A program made the position numbers and the translations under genes. This document shows, piece by piece, positions 27,976-37,027 of a stretch of 64,000 bases of DNA. The number at the start of each line of letters is the position of its first letter. Position 1 is the stretch's first letter. The notes under the pieces are model-generated. The model was not told where the DNA came from and did no database searches. It saw only the letters and a list, made by a program, of their open reading frames with translations. This DNA comes from Rhodobacter sp. (lineage in GTDB: Bacteria; Pseudomonadota; Alphaproteobacteria; Rhodobacterales; Rhodobacteraceae), in assembly GCA_020637595.1 (NCBI GenBank), contig JACKKE010000001.1, positions 1 through 64,000 of the forward strand, written 5' to 3'.

Positions 27976-28584
27976 ATGACCCGCAAACCCCGCATCGCCG
28001 TCATCCTCGGCTCGACCCGCGACTCGCGCTTTGGCGCGAAGCCGGCCGAATGGATCCTCGCCCAGGCCCGCGCCCGCGGCGACTGGGAGGTCGACCTGGT
28101 CGACCTGAAGGAGTATGATCTGCCGCTGTTCAACGAGATGGCCTCGAACGCCTGGATGCCGTCGAGCGATCCGCGCGCCACCGCCTGGCAAGAGACGATC
28201 GCGTCCTATGACGGCTACATCTTCGTCGTCGCGGAATACAACCGCTCGATCACCGGCGCGCTGAAGAACGCCCTCGACCAGGCCTATGTCGACTGGAACC
28301 GCAAGGCATTCGGCGTGGTCGGCTATGGCGCGCTGGGGGCGGCCCGCGCGGTCGAGCACCTGCGCACCATCGGCATCGAACTGCAGATGGCTTCGACGCG
28401 CTCGGGCGTGCACATCGCCGGCGCGGATTTCTTTGCCGTGCACCCGCTGGGCCAGCAGAACAAGCCGATGAGCGCCATCGAGGGCACGATCGGCGCCTCG
28501 GCCAACACGATGCTGGCCGAGTTGGACTGGTGGACCCGCGCGACGATGGCGGCGCGCACGGACGCCCAGGCGAAAGCGGCCTGA
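27976..28584 (+). CDS. NADPH-dependent FMN reductase family protein
   Basis: 202-residue flavodoxin-fold oxidoreductase. The phosphate-binding loop VILGSTRDSRFGAKPAEWI lies at the N-terminus, and YIFVVAEYNRSITGALKNALD is the second conserved flavin-binding segment. The start MTRKPRIAV at 27976 has ACAGGAG upstream. Such proteins reduce FMN, quinones or azo compounds. In a cobalamin neighbourhood a cob(II)yrinate reductase role is conceivable, since CobR is also a flavin reductase, but that is only a positional inference. It ends 10 bp before a REP hairpin. Confidence 0.88.
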   Translation: MTRKPRIAVILGSTRDSRFGAKPAEWILAQARARGDWEVDLVDLKEYDLPLFNEMASNAWMPSSDPRATAWQETIASYDGYIFVVAEYNRSITGALKNALDQAYVDWNRKAFGVVGYGALGAARAVEHLRTIGIELQMASTRSGVHIAGADFFAVHPLGQQNKPMSAIEGTIGASANTMLAELDWWTRATMAARTDAQAKAA

Positions 28585-28593
28585 TGCGACGGC

Positions 28594-28621
28594 GTAGGAT
28601 GGGCAATACTGCCCATCCTAC
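28594..28621. repeat. REP hairpin next to RAYT gene
   Basis: GTAGGATGGGCA (28594-28605), loop ATAC, TGCCCATCCTAC (28610-28621): a perfect 12-bp stem. The stop codon of the RAYT gene (28618-28620, minus strand) lies inside the right arm. This sequence type is the usual target/flank of REP-associated tyrosine transposases. It can also serve as a bidirectional transcription stop between the convergent genes. Confidence 0.85.
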
Positions 28622-29085
28622 CGGTTCCGGGCGGAGAAGCTGGAATAGGGCCAGTCGCTGGCATCGGTGACCAGCCCCAGCCGCACCGGCGCCAGTCGGC
28701 AGGTTTCCAGCGCCGCGTCGAGTTCGGCGGCGTCGCGGATCATGTGTTCCCAGTAGCGCCGCTGCCAGATCCCGCGCTCGCGCCGGCGCTGCAAGCTGGG
28801 GCGGGGCGCGAAATCGCCGGAGACGGTGCGCGAAAACCGCGCCTTGATCCGGCGCCAGCGTTCCGGGAACTGCACCGCGCCCTCGGGTTCGGTCCAGATC
28901 GCCAGCAGGTGGTCGGGCAGAACCACCACCGCCTGCCGGCGCACGGGCAATTCCCCAAGGGTTGTGCGCCAGGCGCTGCGCAACCGGTCGATCTGCTGCG
29001 TCAGCAGCGTGCTGCCCGGCTGTTGCAGGCACAGCGTGAAGGCATAGGTGGCGCCGGGGCGGCGCAGGCGGCGATACGCGGTCAT
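28618..29085 (-). CDS. REP-associated tyrosine transposase (RAYT), catalytically decayed
   Basis: 155-residue member of the Y1/IS200-like RAYT family. Family segments are present: YRRLRRPGATYAFTLCL at the start, QAVVVLPDHLLAIWTEPEG, GIWQRRYWEHMIRD and DWPYSSF at the end. The HUH metal motif normally reads HLH; here it is H59-L60-L61, so the second histidine is lost. The segment that normally reads YIHxNPVKHGLV is TCRLAPVRLGLV, placing T128 where the nucleophilic tyrosine should be. With both essential elements missing it should not cut or join DNA, yet the frame is intact. It lies beside one REP hairpin, between cobT and cobS. Confidence 0.88.
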   Translation of the reverse strand: MTAYRRLRRPGATYAFTLCLQQPGSTLLTQQIDRLRSAWRTTLGELPVRRQAVVVLPDHLLAIWTEPEGAVQFPERWRRIKARFSRTVSGDFAPRPSLQRRRERGIWQRRYWEHMIRDAAELDAALETCRLAPVRLGLVTDASDWPYSSFSARNR

Positions 29086-29131
29086 GGCGTCATCTTGCGG
29101 ACAGATTGGTTAAAGCCCGGTTGACGCGGCC

Positions 29132-29162
29132 AAAAAAACGGGCGCCCCGCGAAGGGCGCCCG
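29132..29162 (-). terminator. Rho-independent terminator of cobS
   Basis: On the minus strand CGGGCGCCC (29162-29154), loop of six, GGGCGCCCG (29147-29139), then seven T (29138-29132). It follows the cobS stop by about 26 bp, so cobS is not cotranscribed with cobT. Confidence 0.9.
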
Positions 29163-29187
29163 CTTTTCCGTTCCGTTGGTTCCCGGA

Positions 29188-30162
29188 TCAGCCCAGGGCG
29201 ACCGAGGCGGCACTCTCGGGCAGCTCCTCGCCAAAGCACCGCTGATAGAACTCGGCCACTGTCTGGCGCTCCAGCTCGTCGCATTTGTTGAGGAAGGTCA
29301 ACCGGAAGGCATAGCCGGTGTTGCGGAAGATGCGCGCGTTCTCGGCCCAGTTGATCACCGTCCGCGGGCTCATCACCGTCGACAGCTGCCCCTTCATAAA
29401 GGCCGTCCGCGTCAGGTCCGCGACGGTGACCATCTGGCTGATTTCCTGACGGCCCTTGGCGGTGTTGTAATGCGGGTTCTTGGCCAGCACGATCGCGCTT
29501 TCGGCGTCATGCGACAGGTAGTTCAGCGTGGCGACCAGCGACCAGCGGTCCATCTGCGCCTGGTTGATCTGTTGCGTGCCGTGATAGAGGCCGGTGGTAT
29601 CCCCCAGACCCACGGTGTTGGCGGTGGCGAACAGCCGGAAGGCCGGGTGGGGCGTGATGATCTCGTTCTGATCGAGCAGCGTCAGCTTGCCGTCATGTTC
29701 CAGCACGCGCTGGATCACGAACATCACGTCGGCGCGCCCGGCGTCGTATTCGTCGAACACGATCGCCGTCGGGTTGCGCAGCGCCCAGGGCAGGATGCCC
29801 TCGTGGAACTCGGTCACCTGCTTGCCGTCGCGCAGCTTGATCGCGTCCTTGCCGATCAGGTCGATCCGGCTGATGTGGCTGTCGAGGTTGACCCGCACCG
29901 TCGGCCAGTTCAGCCGCGCCGCCACCTGTTCGATATGGGTCGATTTCCCGGTGCCGTGATAGCCCTGGATCATCACCCGGCGGTTGTAGGCAAAGCCCGC
30001 CAGGATCGCCATCGTCGTGTCGGGGTCGAATTTATAGGTCGGGTCCAGCTCGGGCACGCGGTCGGTCCGCTCGGCGAAGGCCTTGACCTTCATCTCGGTG
30101 TCGATGCCGAAGACCTCGCTGACAGAGATTTCTTCGGTGGGTTTCGCGGTCGTGTCGGGCAT
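29188..30162 (-). CDS. cobS: Aerobic cobaltochelatase subunit CobS
   Basis: 324-residue AAA+ ATPase that forms a ring with CobT and drives cobalt insertion by CobN. The start MPDTTAKP (30162) matches homologues; the longer reading adds an improbable 40 residues. Walker A is GYHGTGKST (about 67-75) and Walker B is [10 protein letters not shown] with D137-E138. [11 protein letters not shown] is sensor 1. [21 protein letters not shown] is a MoxR/CobS-type conserved segment. It is followed by its own terminator and separated from cobT by a RAYT gene, an FMN reductase gene and an exported protein gene. Confidence 0.96.
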   Translation of the reverse strand: MPDTTAKPTEEISVSEVFGIDTEMKVKAFAERTDRVPELDPTYKFDPDTTMAILAGFAYNRRVMIQGYHGTGKSTHIEQVAARLNWPTVRVNLDSHISRIDLIGKDAIKLRDGKQVTEFHEGILPWALRNPTAIVFDEYDAGRADVMFVIQRVLEHDGKLTLLDQNEIITPHPAFRLFATANTVGLGDTTGLYHGTQQINQAQMDRWSLVATLNYLSHDAESAIVLAKNPHYNTAKGRQEISQMVTVADLTRTAFMKGQLSTVMSPRTVINWAENARIFRNTGYAFRLTFLNKCDELERQTVAEFYQRCFGEELPESAASVALG

Positions 30163-30295
30163 CGGGCTGGCCTTTGTCTGCAGATCCCCGGTTTTTGGAT
30201 CATTCCGCGGGGCAGCGCAAGGGGGCGAGGCATGTCGGACGGGCTGACGCCGGGTGTCTGCATGCCCGACGCGCGCGCGCATGGCCTCGTCGCCT

Positions 30296-30316
30296 GCGTA
30301 TTTTTCGCAAGGTGAA
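30296..30316 (-). repeat. Dispersed intergenic repeat, diverged inverted copy
   Basis: Read on the minus strand the site is TTCACCTTGC followed by GAAAAATACGC, differing at about two or three positions from the core at 39732-39752. It lies in the 280-bp divergent region between cobS and the DUF808 gene. I see no other clear element in that region. Confidence 0.5.
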
Positions 30317-30442
30317 GGGACAAGTGCCGCCCGGGGAGTGTCCGGCGTGGCGCAAGATGCGGCACATCGGCGCTGCGCCGTTGTTCCCCCGGCGCGCCCG
30401 GGCTAGGGTCGGCGCGCGAACGCGGGAAAAGGAATTGCGGGC

Positions 30443-31423
30443 ATGAGCGGTTTGTTGGCGCTTCTCGACGACGTGGCGGGCATCGCAAAGGTGGCGGCGG
30501 CGCAGATCGACGACATCGCCGGCCAGGCGGCCAAGGCCGGGGCCAAGGCCGCCGGGGCGGTGATCGACGACGCGGCGGTGACGCCGAAATATGTGCATGG
30601 CTTTGCCCCCGCGCGCGAATTGCCGATCGTCGGCAAGATCGCGATGGGCTCGATCCGCAACAAGCTGGTGATCCTGCTGCCAGCGGCGCTTCTGCTGTCG
30701 GCCTTTGCCCCTTGGGCGATCACCCCCTTGCTGATGCTGGGCGGGTTCTATCTGTGTTTCGAGGGAGCCGAGAAGGTCTGGCACCTGTTCCGCCCGCACA
30801 CGCCCCACGCCGACGGGCATATCGCCGGCGAAGGCGATCCGGTGCATCTGGAGAAAACCAAGGTGGCCGGCGCGATCAAGACCGACTTCATTCTGTCGGC
30901 CGAGATCATGACGATCATCCTGGCGGCGCTGCCCGAGGGGCAAGGCGTCTGGACCCAGGCCGGGGCGCTGGCGCTGGCGGCGGTGGGCATCACCCTGGTG
31001 GTCTATGGCGGCGTTGCGGTGATCGTGAAGGCCGACGACATGGGGCTTTGGCTGGCGCGGGTCGGGCGGCTGGCGATGACGCGGGCGCTGGGCCGGGGGA
31101 TCGTCGCGGTGATGCCGCGCTTTATGACGTTGCTGATGATCGTCGGCACGGCGGCGATGATCTGGGTCGGGGGCTCGATCGTCGTGCACGGGCTGCATGA
31201 ACTGGGCTGGCACGCGCCCTATGACCTCATTCACCACCTGTCCGAGGTCGCGGTTCAGGCGATCGGCACCGCCGAGGGGGTCGTCGGCTGGGCGGTGACC
31301 GCGTTCTGCGACGGGATCCTGGGCCTCGGGCTGGGGATGGTGTTGATCCCGGTTGCCACCTGGATCATCGACCCGCTGATCCGCGCGGTCACCGGCAAGG
31401 CGGGTGACGCCGGGGCGCATTGA
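30443..31423 (+). CDS. DUF808 family inner-membrane protein (YedI-like)
   Basis: 326-residue membrane protein of the DUF808/YedI family. The N-terminal MSGLLALLDDVAGIAKVAAAQIDDIAGQ and the segment AVTPKYVHGFAPARELPIVGKIAMGSIRNKL are characteristic. It has about six or seven hydrophobic segments (for example 74-92, 98-110, 150-195, 228-250, 290-315). Function unknown. A single gene, divergent from cobS, with its own weak RBS (AAAAGGAA). Confidence 0.88.
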   Translation: MSGLLALLDDVAGIAKVAAAQIDDIAGQAAKAGAKAAGAVIDDAAVTPKYVHGFAPARELPIVGKIAMGSIRNKLVILLPAALLLSAFAPWAITPLLMLGGFYLCFEGAEKVWHLFRPHTPHADGHIAGEGDPVHLEKTKVAGAIKTDFILSAEIMTIILAALPEGQGVWTQAGALALAAVGITLVVYGGVAVIVKADDMGLWLARVGRLAMTRALGRGIVAVMPRFMTLLMIVGTAAMIWVGGSIVVHGLHELGWHAPYDLIHHLSEVAVQAIGTAEGVVGWAVTAFCDGILGLGLGMVLIPVATWIIDPLIRAVTGKAGDAGAH

Positions 31424-31509
31424 CGACGCCGGGACCGTAGACAGCCTGCCGTCCGGCATGCTTTGCTGCGGGCGAGGCAGAAACGGGGCAGGAACGGGGA
31501 GGGACGCCG

Positions 31510-32226
31510 ATGTGCTGGTCGATGGGGGTGACCACAGCGATGGTCGCGCTGGGCGGGGCTGCGACGGTGGTCTCGGTGCGCCGCGGCGACGCGCCGGCGA
31601 TTCCAGTGACGCTGGGTTATTTCACGGTGATGGAGGCGCTGCAGGTCGCGGGTTATACGGTGATCGACCAGTGCGGATCTTCGGTCAACCAGACGGTGAC
31701 GCTGCTCAGTATCCTGCACATCGTCTTTCAGCCGCTGGTCATCAACGCCTTTGCGATGGAGCTGGTGGCCAAGCCGGTCGGTCTGCGGATGAAGACTTTT
31801 GTCTTTACCCTGGCGGCGCTGTCCTCGGTGCTGATGCTGCTGCAGCTCTATCCCTTTGAGTGGGCCGGCCAGTGTGCACCCGGCTCGCAACTCTGCGCGC
31901 AACGGCTCTGCACCGTCACCGGCGACTGGCACCAGGCCTGGGACGTGCCCTATAACGGCATGCTGGTGCCGTTGGAGGCGGCCATCGGAACCCACTGGGG
32001 CTTTCCCAGCTATATGCTGGTGACCTTCCTGCTGCCGCTGATCTATGGCGCCTGGCGGTTGGTGCTGTTCCACCTTTTGGCGGGGCCGGTTATGGCCAGC
32101 CTGCTGACCGGCAATCCAAATGAGGTTCCGGCGATCTGGTGCCTGTTCTCGATTGCCATCGTGCTGATCGCCTTGAGCCCGGCGATCCGGCGACGGTTCG
32201 AGGGGCCGCGCCCGGTCGCGGGCTGA
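31510..32226 (+). CDS. Membrane protein of unknown function (MCWSM-type, DUF5765-like)
   Basis: 238-residue protein with about six membrane segments (for example 5-22, 37-53, 66-85, 97-116, 168-192, 213-229). The start MCWSMGVTTAMVALGGAATVV is characteristic of a family of unknown function that I believe is DUF5765. A loop with several cysteines (QCAPGSQLCAQRLC, about 122-135) lies between membrane segments and could form disulfides or bind metal. RBS GGGGAGGGA. Convergent with trpA. No substrate can be inferred. Confidence 0.65.
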   Translation: MCWSMGVTTAMVALGGAATVVSVRRGDAPAIPVTLGYFTVMEALQVAGYTVIDQCGSSVNQTVTLLSILHIVFQPLVINAFAMELVAKPVGLRMKTFVFTLAALSSVLMLLQLYPFEWAGQCAPGSQLCAQRLCTVTGDWHQAWDVPYNGMLVPLEAAIGTHWGFPSYMLVTFLLPLIYGAWRLVLFHLLAGPVMASLLTGNPNEVPAIWCLFSIAIVLIALSPAIRRRFEGPRPVAG

Positions 32227-32274
32227 GGCACCCGGCCGGCAGGGGGCGGCAGGCCGCCGCCCCTCGATCCTGAC

Positions 32275-33066
32275 TCAGGCGCGGTGCGCGCCTGCGGCCA
32301 GCGAGGCGACAAAGTCCAGCACCTCGGCCACCGGCTTGCCCGCGCCGATCTCCTTGACGATGGCCGAGCCGACGACGCAGCCATCGGCCACACTGGCGAT
32401 CGACTGCGCAGCCTCGGGCGTGGTGATGCCGAAGCCGACGATCACCGGCAGATCGGTCTGCGCCTTGATCCGGGCGACTTCGGGGCCGACATCGGCGGCC
32501 TGCGCTGCGGCCGAGCCGGTGATCCCGGTGATCGACACATAGTAGACAAAGCCCGAGGTGTTCTGCAGCACCGTCGGCAGGCGGCGGTCGTCGGTGGTCG
32601 GCGTCGCCAGCCGGATAAAGTTCATCCCCGCCTTCTGCGCCGGGATGCAGAGTTCGTCATCCTCTTCCGGCGGCAGATCGACGATGATCAGCCCGTCGGC
32701 GCCGGCGCTGGTGGCCTCATCCAGGAAGCGGTCGACGCCGCGCGAATAGATCGGGTTGTAATAGCCCATCAGCACGATCGGCGTGGTCGCATCGCCCTCG
32801 CGGAACGCGCGCACCATCGCCAGCACCTTGTCGATGGTCATGCCCGCGTCGAGCGCGCGCTGCCCGGCCAGCTGGATCGTCGGGCCGTCGGCCATCGGGT
32901 CGGTAAAGGGCATGCCCAGTTCGATGATGTCGACGCCCGCGCCGGGCAGCCCCTTGACGACTGCCAGCGAGGCCTCGGGGTCGGGGTCGCCGCCCATGAC
33001 ATAAGCCACGAAGGCCTTGCGGCCCTCGGCGCGCAAACGGGCGAAAGTGTCGTCAATTCTGGTCAT
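32275..33066 (-). CDS. trpA: Tryptophan synthase alpha subunit
   Basis: 263-residue TIM-barrel that splits indole-3-glycerol phosphate to indole, which is channelled to TrpB. Catalytic residues fall at their canonical positions, E49 and D60 ([19 protein letters not shown]). Other conserved segments are [21 protein letters not shown] and [11 protein letters not shown], with the phosphate-binding VGFGITTPE. The start at 33066 (MTRIDDTF) matches homologues. No trpB or other trp gene adjoins it in this window. Confidence 0.97.
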   Translation of the reverse strand: MTRIDDTFARLRAEGRKAFVAYVMGGDPDPEASLAVVKGLPGAGVDIIELGMPFTDPMADGPTIQLAGQRALDAGMTIDKVLAMVRAFREGDATTPIVLMGYYNPIYSRGVDRFLDEATSAGADGLIIVDLPPEEDDELCIPAQKAGMNFIRLATPTTDDRRLPTVLQNTSGFVYYVSITGITGSAAAQAADVGPEVARIKAQTDLPVIVGFGITTPEAAQSIASVADGCVVGSAIVKEIGAGKPVAEVLDFVASLAAGAHRA

Positions 33067-33246
33067 GCTGGTCCCCGTTCTGGCCGCCGTTTCGGTCGGC
33101 ACAGGCCTTGCACGGGCGGGACGGGAAAATCAAGGGCCAAGGGGCAGGGCAGCCCGATCCGGGGCCCCGGACGCGGTGCCGCCGGGCCCGTGTTCGGGCC
33201 AGGCAGGGGCTTGCGCGCGCGGCCGCGGCAGGGCATCCAAGGGGGC

Positions 33247-33660
33247 ATGGACTGGCTCAAGATCATACACATTCTCTGCGTGATGGGGTGGATGACCTCG
33301 ATTTTCGCAGTGCCGCGCGCGCTGATCTTCTGGAAGCGCGAATACCAGCGCCTGGGCGAATTCGGCCCGTTGGGTGACCTGACGATCCGGCTCTATCGCT
33401 TTTCGGCGGGGCTGGGGGTGATCGCCGCGCTGATCGGGCTGTGGCTGGGCTGGCAGGTCTGGTCCTTTGCGCCCTGGGTGCATGTCAAGATCACGCTGGT
33501 GACGCTCTTGGCCGTGCATTACGTCTGGACCGGGGTGATGGTGGTGCGCGCGAAAAGGGGCGAGTTCCGCGAATCCGACCTGTTCCTGCGCATCTTCAAC
33601 GAGGTCAGCGTGATCGGCGTGATCGCGATCCTGTGGGTCGTTGTGGTCAAACCGTTCTGA
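33247..33660 (+). CDS. HemJ/CopD-like small membrane protein
   Basis: 137-residue membrane protein with four hydrophobic segments (about 5-24, 50-70, 78-98, 115-134). The layout ([16 protein letters not shown], then [18 protein letters not shown] and a terminal [21 protein letters not shown]) follows HemJ/UPF0093, the protoporphyrinogen oxidase of many alphaproteobacteria, including H8 and the HVK motif. It is on the short side and lacks the usual PRLFVYH spelling, so a HemJ paralogue of the CopD superfamily with another role is possible. Divergent from trpA. Confidence 0.65.
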   Translation: MDWLKIIHILCVMGWMTSIFAVPRALIFWKREYQRLGEFGPLGDLTIRLYRFSAGLGVIAALIGLWLGWQVWSFAPWVHVKITLVTLLAVHYVWTGVMVVRAKRGEFRESDLFLRIFNEVSVIGVIAILWVVVVKPF

Positions 33661-33672
33661 TCCGGGCGGGGG

Positions 33673-33718
33673 ACGGCGCGTCGACGCGCCGTTTCTGACG
33701 CGGCGTCGACGCCGCGTC
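33673..33718. repeat. Two adjacent perfect palindromes centred on GTCGAC
   Basis: Positions 33673-33692 form a perfect 20-bp palindrome (half ACGGCGCGTC) and 33697-33718 a perfect 22-bp palindrome (half GACGCGGCGTC), four bases apart and both with GTCGAC at the centre. TTTCT follows the first, so it may act as a terminator after the HemJ-like gene. The second lies upstream of ychF. Confidence 0.85.
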
Positions 33719-33794
33719 TGCCCTTTGCAAAATCGGTTTCCCCTTTCCCGCGATTTGCCCTAGAAGCGCCCCGAACAAGCCGCCGGAGGGACTG

Positions 33795-34892
33795 ATGGGT
33801 TTCAAGATGGGCATCGTGGGTCTGCCGAACGTCGGCAAGTCGACCCTTTTCAACGCGCTGACCCGCACGGCCGCCGCGCAGGCCGCGAACTTTCCGTTCT
33901 GCACCATCGAGCCCAATGTGGGCGAGGTGGCGGTGCCCGATACGCGGCTCGATGCGCTGGCCTCGATTGCCGGATCGAAGCAGACCATCCCGACGCGGCT
34001 GACCTTCGTTGACATTGCGGGCCTGGTGCGCGGCGCCTCGAAGGGCGAGGGGCTGGGCAACCAGTTCCTGGCCAATATCCGCGAGGTCGACGCCATCGCC
34101 CATGTGCTGCGCTGCTTTGAAGACGGCGATATCACCCATGTCGAGGGCCGCATCGACCCGGTGGCCGACGCCGAGACCATCGAGACCGAGCTGATGCTGG
34201 CCGATCTGGAATCGATCGAGCGGCGCCGCGCCAACCTCGCGCGCAAGCTCAAGGGCAACGACAAGGACGCGGCCGATCAGGACCGCCTGCTGGCCCTGGC
34301 GCAAAAGGCGCTGGAGGATGGCAAGCCCGCGCGCTCGGTCACCGTGGCCGAGGATGACCTCAAGGCCTGGCGGATGCTGCAGCTTCTGACCTCGAAGCCG
34401 GTGCTCTTCGTCTGCAACGTCGAGGAATCGGCCGCGGCCAAGGGCAACAGCCAGTCCGCCCGCGTGGCCGAGATGGCCAAGGCACAGGGCGCGGGGTTCG
34501 TGGTGATCTCGGCCCGGATCGAAGAGGAAATCAGCCAGCTCGACGACGAGGAAGCGGCGATGTTCCTCGAGGAGATGGGGCTGGAAGAGGCCGGCCTCGA
34601 CCGGCTGATCCGCGCGGGCTATGATTTGCTCGGCCTGCAGACCTATTTCACCGTCGGCCCGAAAGAGGCCCGCGCCTGGACCATCACCAAGGGCACACTG
34701 GCGCCGCAGGCGGCGGGCGTGATCCACGGCGATTTCGAAAAGGGCTTTATCCGCGCCGAAACCGTGGCCTATGACGATTACGTCGCCCACAAGGGCGAGG
34801 CCGGCGCCAAGGAAGCGGGCAAGTTCCGCGTCGAGGGCAAGACCTATGAGGTCAAGGACGGCGACGTTCTGCACTTCCTGTTCAACGCTTGA
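33795..34892 (+). CDS. ychF: Redox-regulated ATPase/GTPase YchF
   Basis: 365-residue Obg-family P-loop NTPase (OLA1/YchF), a ribosome-associated stress regulator that in characterised members prefers ATP. G1 loop [15 protein letters not shown], switch region [14 protein letters not shown]3 [21 protein letters not shown], a coiled-coil insert around residues 130-180, and a C-terminal TGS-like domain ending [25 protein letters not shown]. Normal family length, no anomalies. Confidence 0.97.
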   Translation: MGFKMGIVGLPNVGKSTLFNALTRTAAAQAANFPFCTIEPNVGEVAVPDTRLDALASIAGSKQTIPTRLTFVDIAGLVRGASKGEGLGNQFLANIREVDAIAHVLRCFEDGDITHVEGRIDPVADAETIETELMLADLESIERRRANLARKLKGNDKDAADQDRLLALAQKALEDGKPARSVTVAEDDLKAWRMLQLLTSKPVLFVCNVEESAAAKGNSQSARVAEMAKAQGAGFVVISARIEEEISQLDDEEAAMFLEEMGLEEAGLDRLIRAGYDLLGLQTYFTVGPKEARAWTITKGTLAPQAAGVIHGDFEKGFIRAETVAYDDYVAHKGEAGAKEAGKFRVEGKTYEVKDGDVLHFLFNA

Positions 34893-34909
34893 CGTGGGCC
34901 TGATCGGGG

Positions 34910-35605
34910 CTACAGCACCGTCTCCAGCCGGTAGCCGGGCGCATAGATCAGCCGCACGGCGGTGATCGGCGCCTCGGCCCGCGTCCGGCGGTCGAGCGCC
35001 AGCAGGGCCGCCCCCGGCGCGCAGCAAAGGCGCGCCGCCAGATCCGCATCCGCCGTCACCGCGCCGAAGGACAGCCGCCCCTCGGCAAAGGTCACATTGC
35101 CGACCAGCCATTCATTGGCGCTGAGCGTGTCGAACCGCACCGCCTCGGGCGCATGCGCGGGGTTCAGCCAGCGGTCCTCCAGGCAGAAGGGCGCGCCATC
35201 CGCCAGATGCAGCGCGATCACATGGCGCATCCGCGCGGGCGCGTTTGGGCCGAGCGTGGCGCGCACCGCCTCGGGCACCGTCTCGACCGCGTCCGCCAGC
35301 AGCCGATAGCCGGCCGTCAGCCCGCGCGCCTCGATGTCCTGCCGTATGATCGGAATGGAAAACGTCGCCCGCCGCACCGGCGTCAGCGGCACCCGCGTGC
35401 CGCCCTTGCGCCGGCGCTCCAGCAGACCGTCCTCGGCCAGCGCACGCAGGGCGCGGTTTACCGTCGCCCGGGCGCAACCCAATTCGGCGGCCAGATCGGC
35501 CTCGTCGGGGATACGCGCGCCGGGGGGCCAGTCGCGCGCGCGGATCCGGCGCAGGGCCTCGTCGCGGACCGCCTGCCAGCCCGTCTGCGTCCCTGTCTCC
35601 GTCAT
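34910..35605 (-). CDS. hutC: Histidine utilisation repressor HutC (GntR family)
   Basis: 231-residue GntR/HutC-family repressor with an N-terminal winged helix (PDEADLAAELGCARATVNRALRALAEDGLLERRRKGGTRV) and a UTRA ligand-binding domain (about 80-231) that in studied HutC proteins senses urocanate. It overlaps the hutF stop by one base (TGATG), so hutF and hutC are cotranscribed and coupled. The expected operator, an 18-bp palindrome, lies between hutF and hutI. Confidence 0.93.
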   Translation of the reverse strand: MTETGTQTGWQAVRDEALRRIRARDWPPGARIPDEADLAAELGCARATVNRALRALAEDGLLERRRKGGTRVPLTPVRRATFSIPIIRQDIEARGLTAGYRLLADAVETVPEAVRATLGPNAPARMRHVIALHLADGAPFCLEDRWLNPAHAPEAVRFDTLSANEWLVGNVTFAEGRLSFGAVTADADLAARLCCAPGAALLALDRRTRAEAPITAVRLIYAPGYRLETVL

Positions 35606-36960
35606 CAGATCGCCTTCAACCGCCGCATCACCGCCCGATAGCGCGCCTCGATCCCGTCGCGCGCGACATGGCGCCCGGCGGTGACCAGATGCCGCCCGGC
35701 CGACCAGACCTCGGACACGGCGCGATCGTCGCTGGCAAAGATCCAGGCGTCAAGCAGGGCATCGCCCTGCCGCCCCTCCAGATCGACGCCGGTGGTGTCG
35801 AGCGCCAGCAGATCCGCGAGCCGCCCGGGTGCAATTGCGCCCGCATCGCGCCCCGCCGCCTGCGCGCCGCCCTGTGCGGCCCCTTCCAGCAGCACCCGGC
35901 CGGTGGACTGGTCGACCGTCGCCAGTGCCGCGCGGCTGTGGTCGCGCAGCCGCTGCGAATAGTCGAGCGTGCGCAGCTCCTCGCTCAGACTGATGCGGAT
36001 ATTGCTGTCCGAGCCGATCCCGAACCGCCCACCCGCGCCGGTCCAGGCCACGCCGTCAAAGATCCCGTCCCCCAGCGAGCTTTCGGTGATCGGGCAAAGC
36101 CCCGCCACCGCCCCGGTCGCGGCCAGCGCCAGCGTTTCGGGCCGCTGCATCTGCGTGCAGTGGATCAGGCACCAGCGGGCATCGACCGGGGCATGCGCCA
36201 GCAGCCATTCGACCGGCCGGGCCCCCAGATGCGCGCGCACCTCGTCGACCTCGGCGATCTGTTCGGCCAGGTGCATATGCAAGGGGGCGCCAGGGCGTAG
36301 CGCGATGCAGGCCGCCAGCCCCTCGGGCGTGACCGCGCGCAGCGAATGGGGCGCGACGCCCAGCACGGCATCCGGGGGCAGGGTGGTCAGGTCGGTGGCC
36401 TCGACCAGCCGGGCAAAGCGGTCGGGGTCATTGCCGAACCGCACCTGCCCGGGCCCCAGCGCCCGCCCGTCGCAGCCACCCTGGCTGTAAAGCACCGGCA
36501 GCAGCGTCAGGCCGATCCCGCTCTCGCCCGCCGCCGCGACGATCCGTTGCGCCATCTCGGCGAGGTCGGCATAGGGCACGCCGCCCGGCGCATGGTGCAG
36601 GTAATGAAACTCGACCGAGGCGCCATAACCCGCCTCCAGCATCTCCATCTGCACATAGGCGGTGATCGCCTGCACGTCCTCGGGCGTCAGCTGGTCGAGG
36701 AAGCGGAACATCAGCTGCCGCCAGGTCCAGAAACTGTCCTCCGCCAGGCCGCGCCGTTCCGTCATCCCGGCCATCGCACGCTGAAACGCATGCGCGTGCA
36801 GGTTCGCCGGCGCCGGCAGCAGCGCGCCGACGCGGGTATCACCGGGGGAGGGCTGGGTGCCTGGCGCAATCCCGGCAATCCGCCCGTCCTGCAGCGTGAT
36901 GCGGACATCCCGCACCCATCCCTGCGGCAACAGCGCCTGTTCGGCCCAGATCGTGGTCAT
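35605..36960 (-). CDS. hutF: Formimidoylglutamate deiminase HutF
   Basis: 451-residue amidohydrolase that deaminates N-formimidoyl-L-glutamate to N-formyl-L-glutamate plus ammonia. Zn-ligand motif [14 protein letters not shown] near residue 55, then MHLAEQ, LIHCTQM and the metal-binding aspartate segment [13 protein letters not shown]. Its presence with HutG defines the five-step route of histidine degradation (formate released) rather than the HutE route. Start MTTIWAEQ at 36960; the longer reading covers the operator region. Divergent from hutI. Confidence 0.95.
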   Translation of the reverse strand: MTTIWAEQALLPQGWVRDVRITLQDGRIAGIAPGTQPSPGDTRVGALLPAPANLHAHAFQRAMAGMTERRGLAEDSFWTWRQLMFRFLDQLTPEDVQAITAYVQMEMLEAGYGASVEFHYLHHAPGGVPYADLAEMAQRIVAAAGESGIGLTLLPVLYSQGGCDGRALGPGQVRFGNDPDRFARLVEATDLTTLPPDAVLGVAPHSLRAVTPEGLAACIALRPGAPLHMHLAEQIAEVDEVRAHLGARPVEWLLAHAPVDARWCLIHCTQMQRPETLALAATGAVAGLCPITESSLGDGIFDGVAWTGAGGRFGIGSDSNIRISLSEELRTLDYSQRLRDHSRAALATVDQSTGRVLLEGAAQGGAQAAGRDAGAIAPGRLADLLALDTTGVDLEGRQGDALLDAWIFASDDRAVSEVWSAGRHLVTAGRHVARDGIEARYRAVMRRLKAI

Positions 36961-36982
36961 GCGATTCCCCGTTGACGTCGAA

Positions 36983-37000
36983 AATAAGTATATACATATT
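36983..37000. promoter_or_regulatory. Candidate HutC operator between hutF and hutI
   Basis: AATA-A-GTATATAC-A-TATT: an 18-bp palindrome with one mismatched pair, containing a perfect GTATATAC core. It is close to the TGTATATACA-type core described for HutC. It is the only strong palindrome in the 67-bp divergent region, so one site could control both transcripts. Confidence 0.7.
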
Positions 37001-37027
37001 ATCGCCCAACAACCGGAGACCCGCAAG

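Noticed and set aside
28594..28621. REP hairpin as an ordinary terminator
   Set aside because: No T-run follows on either strand, and the sequence fits RAYT-associated REPs better, though it may still slow transcription.
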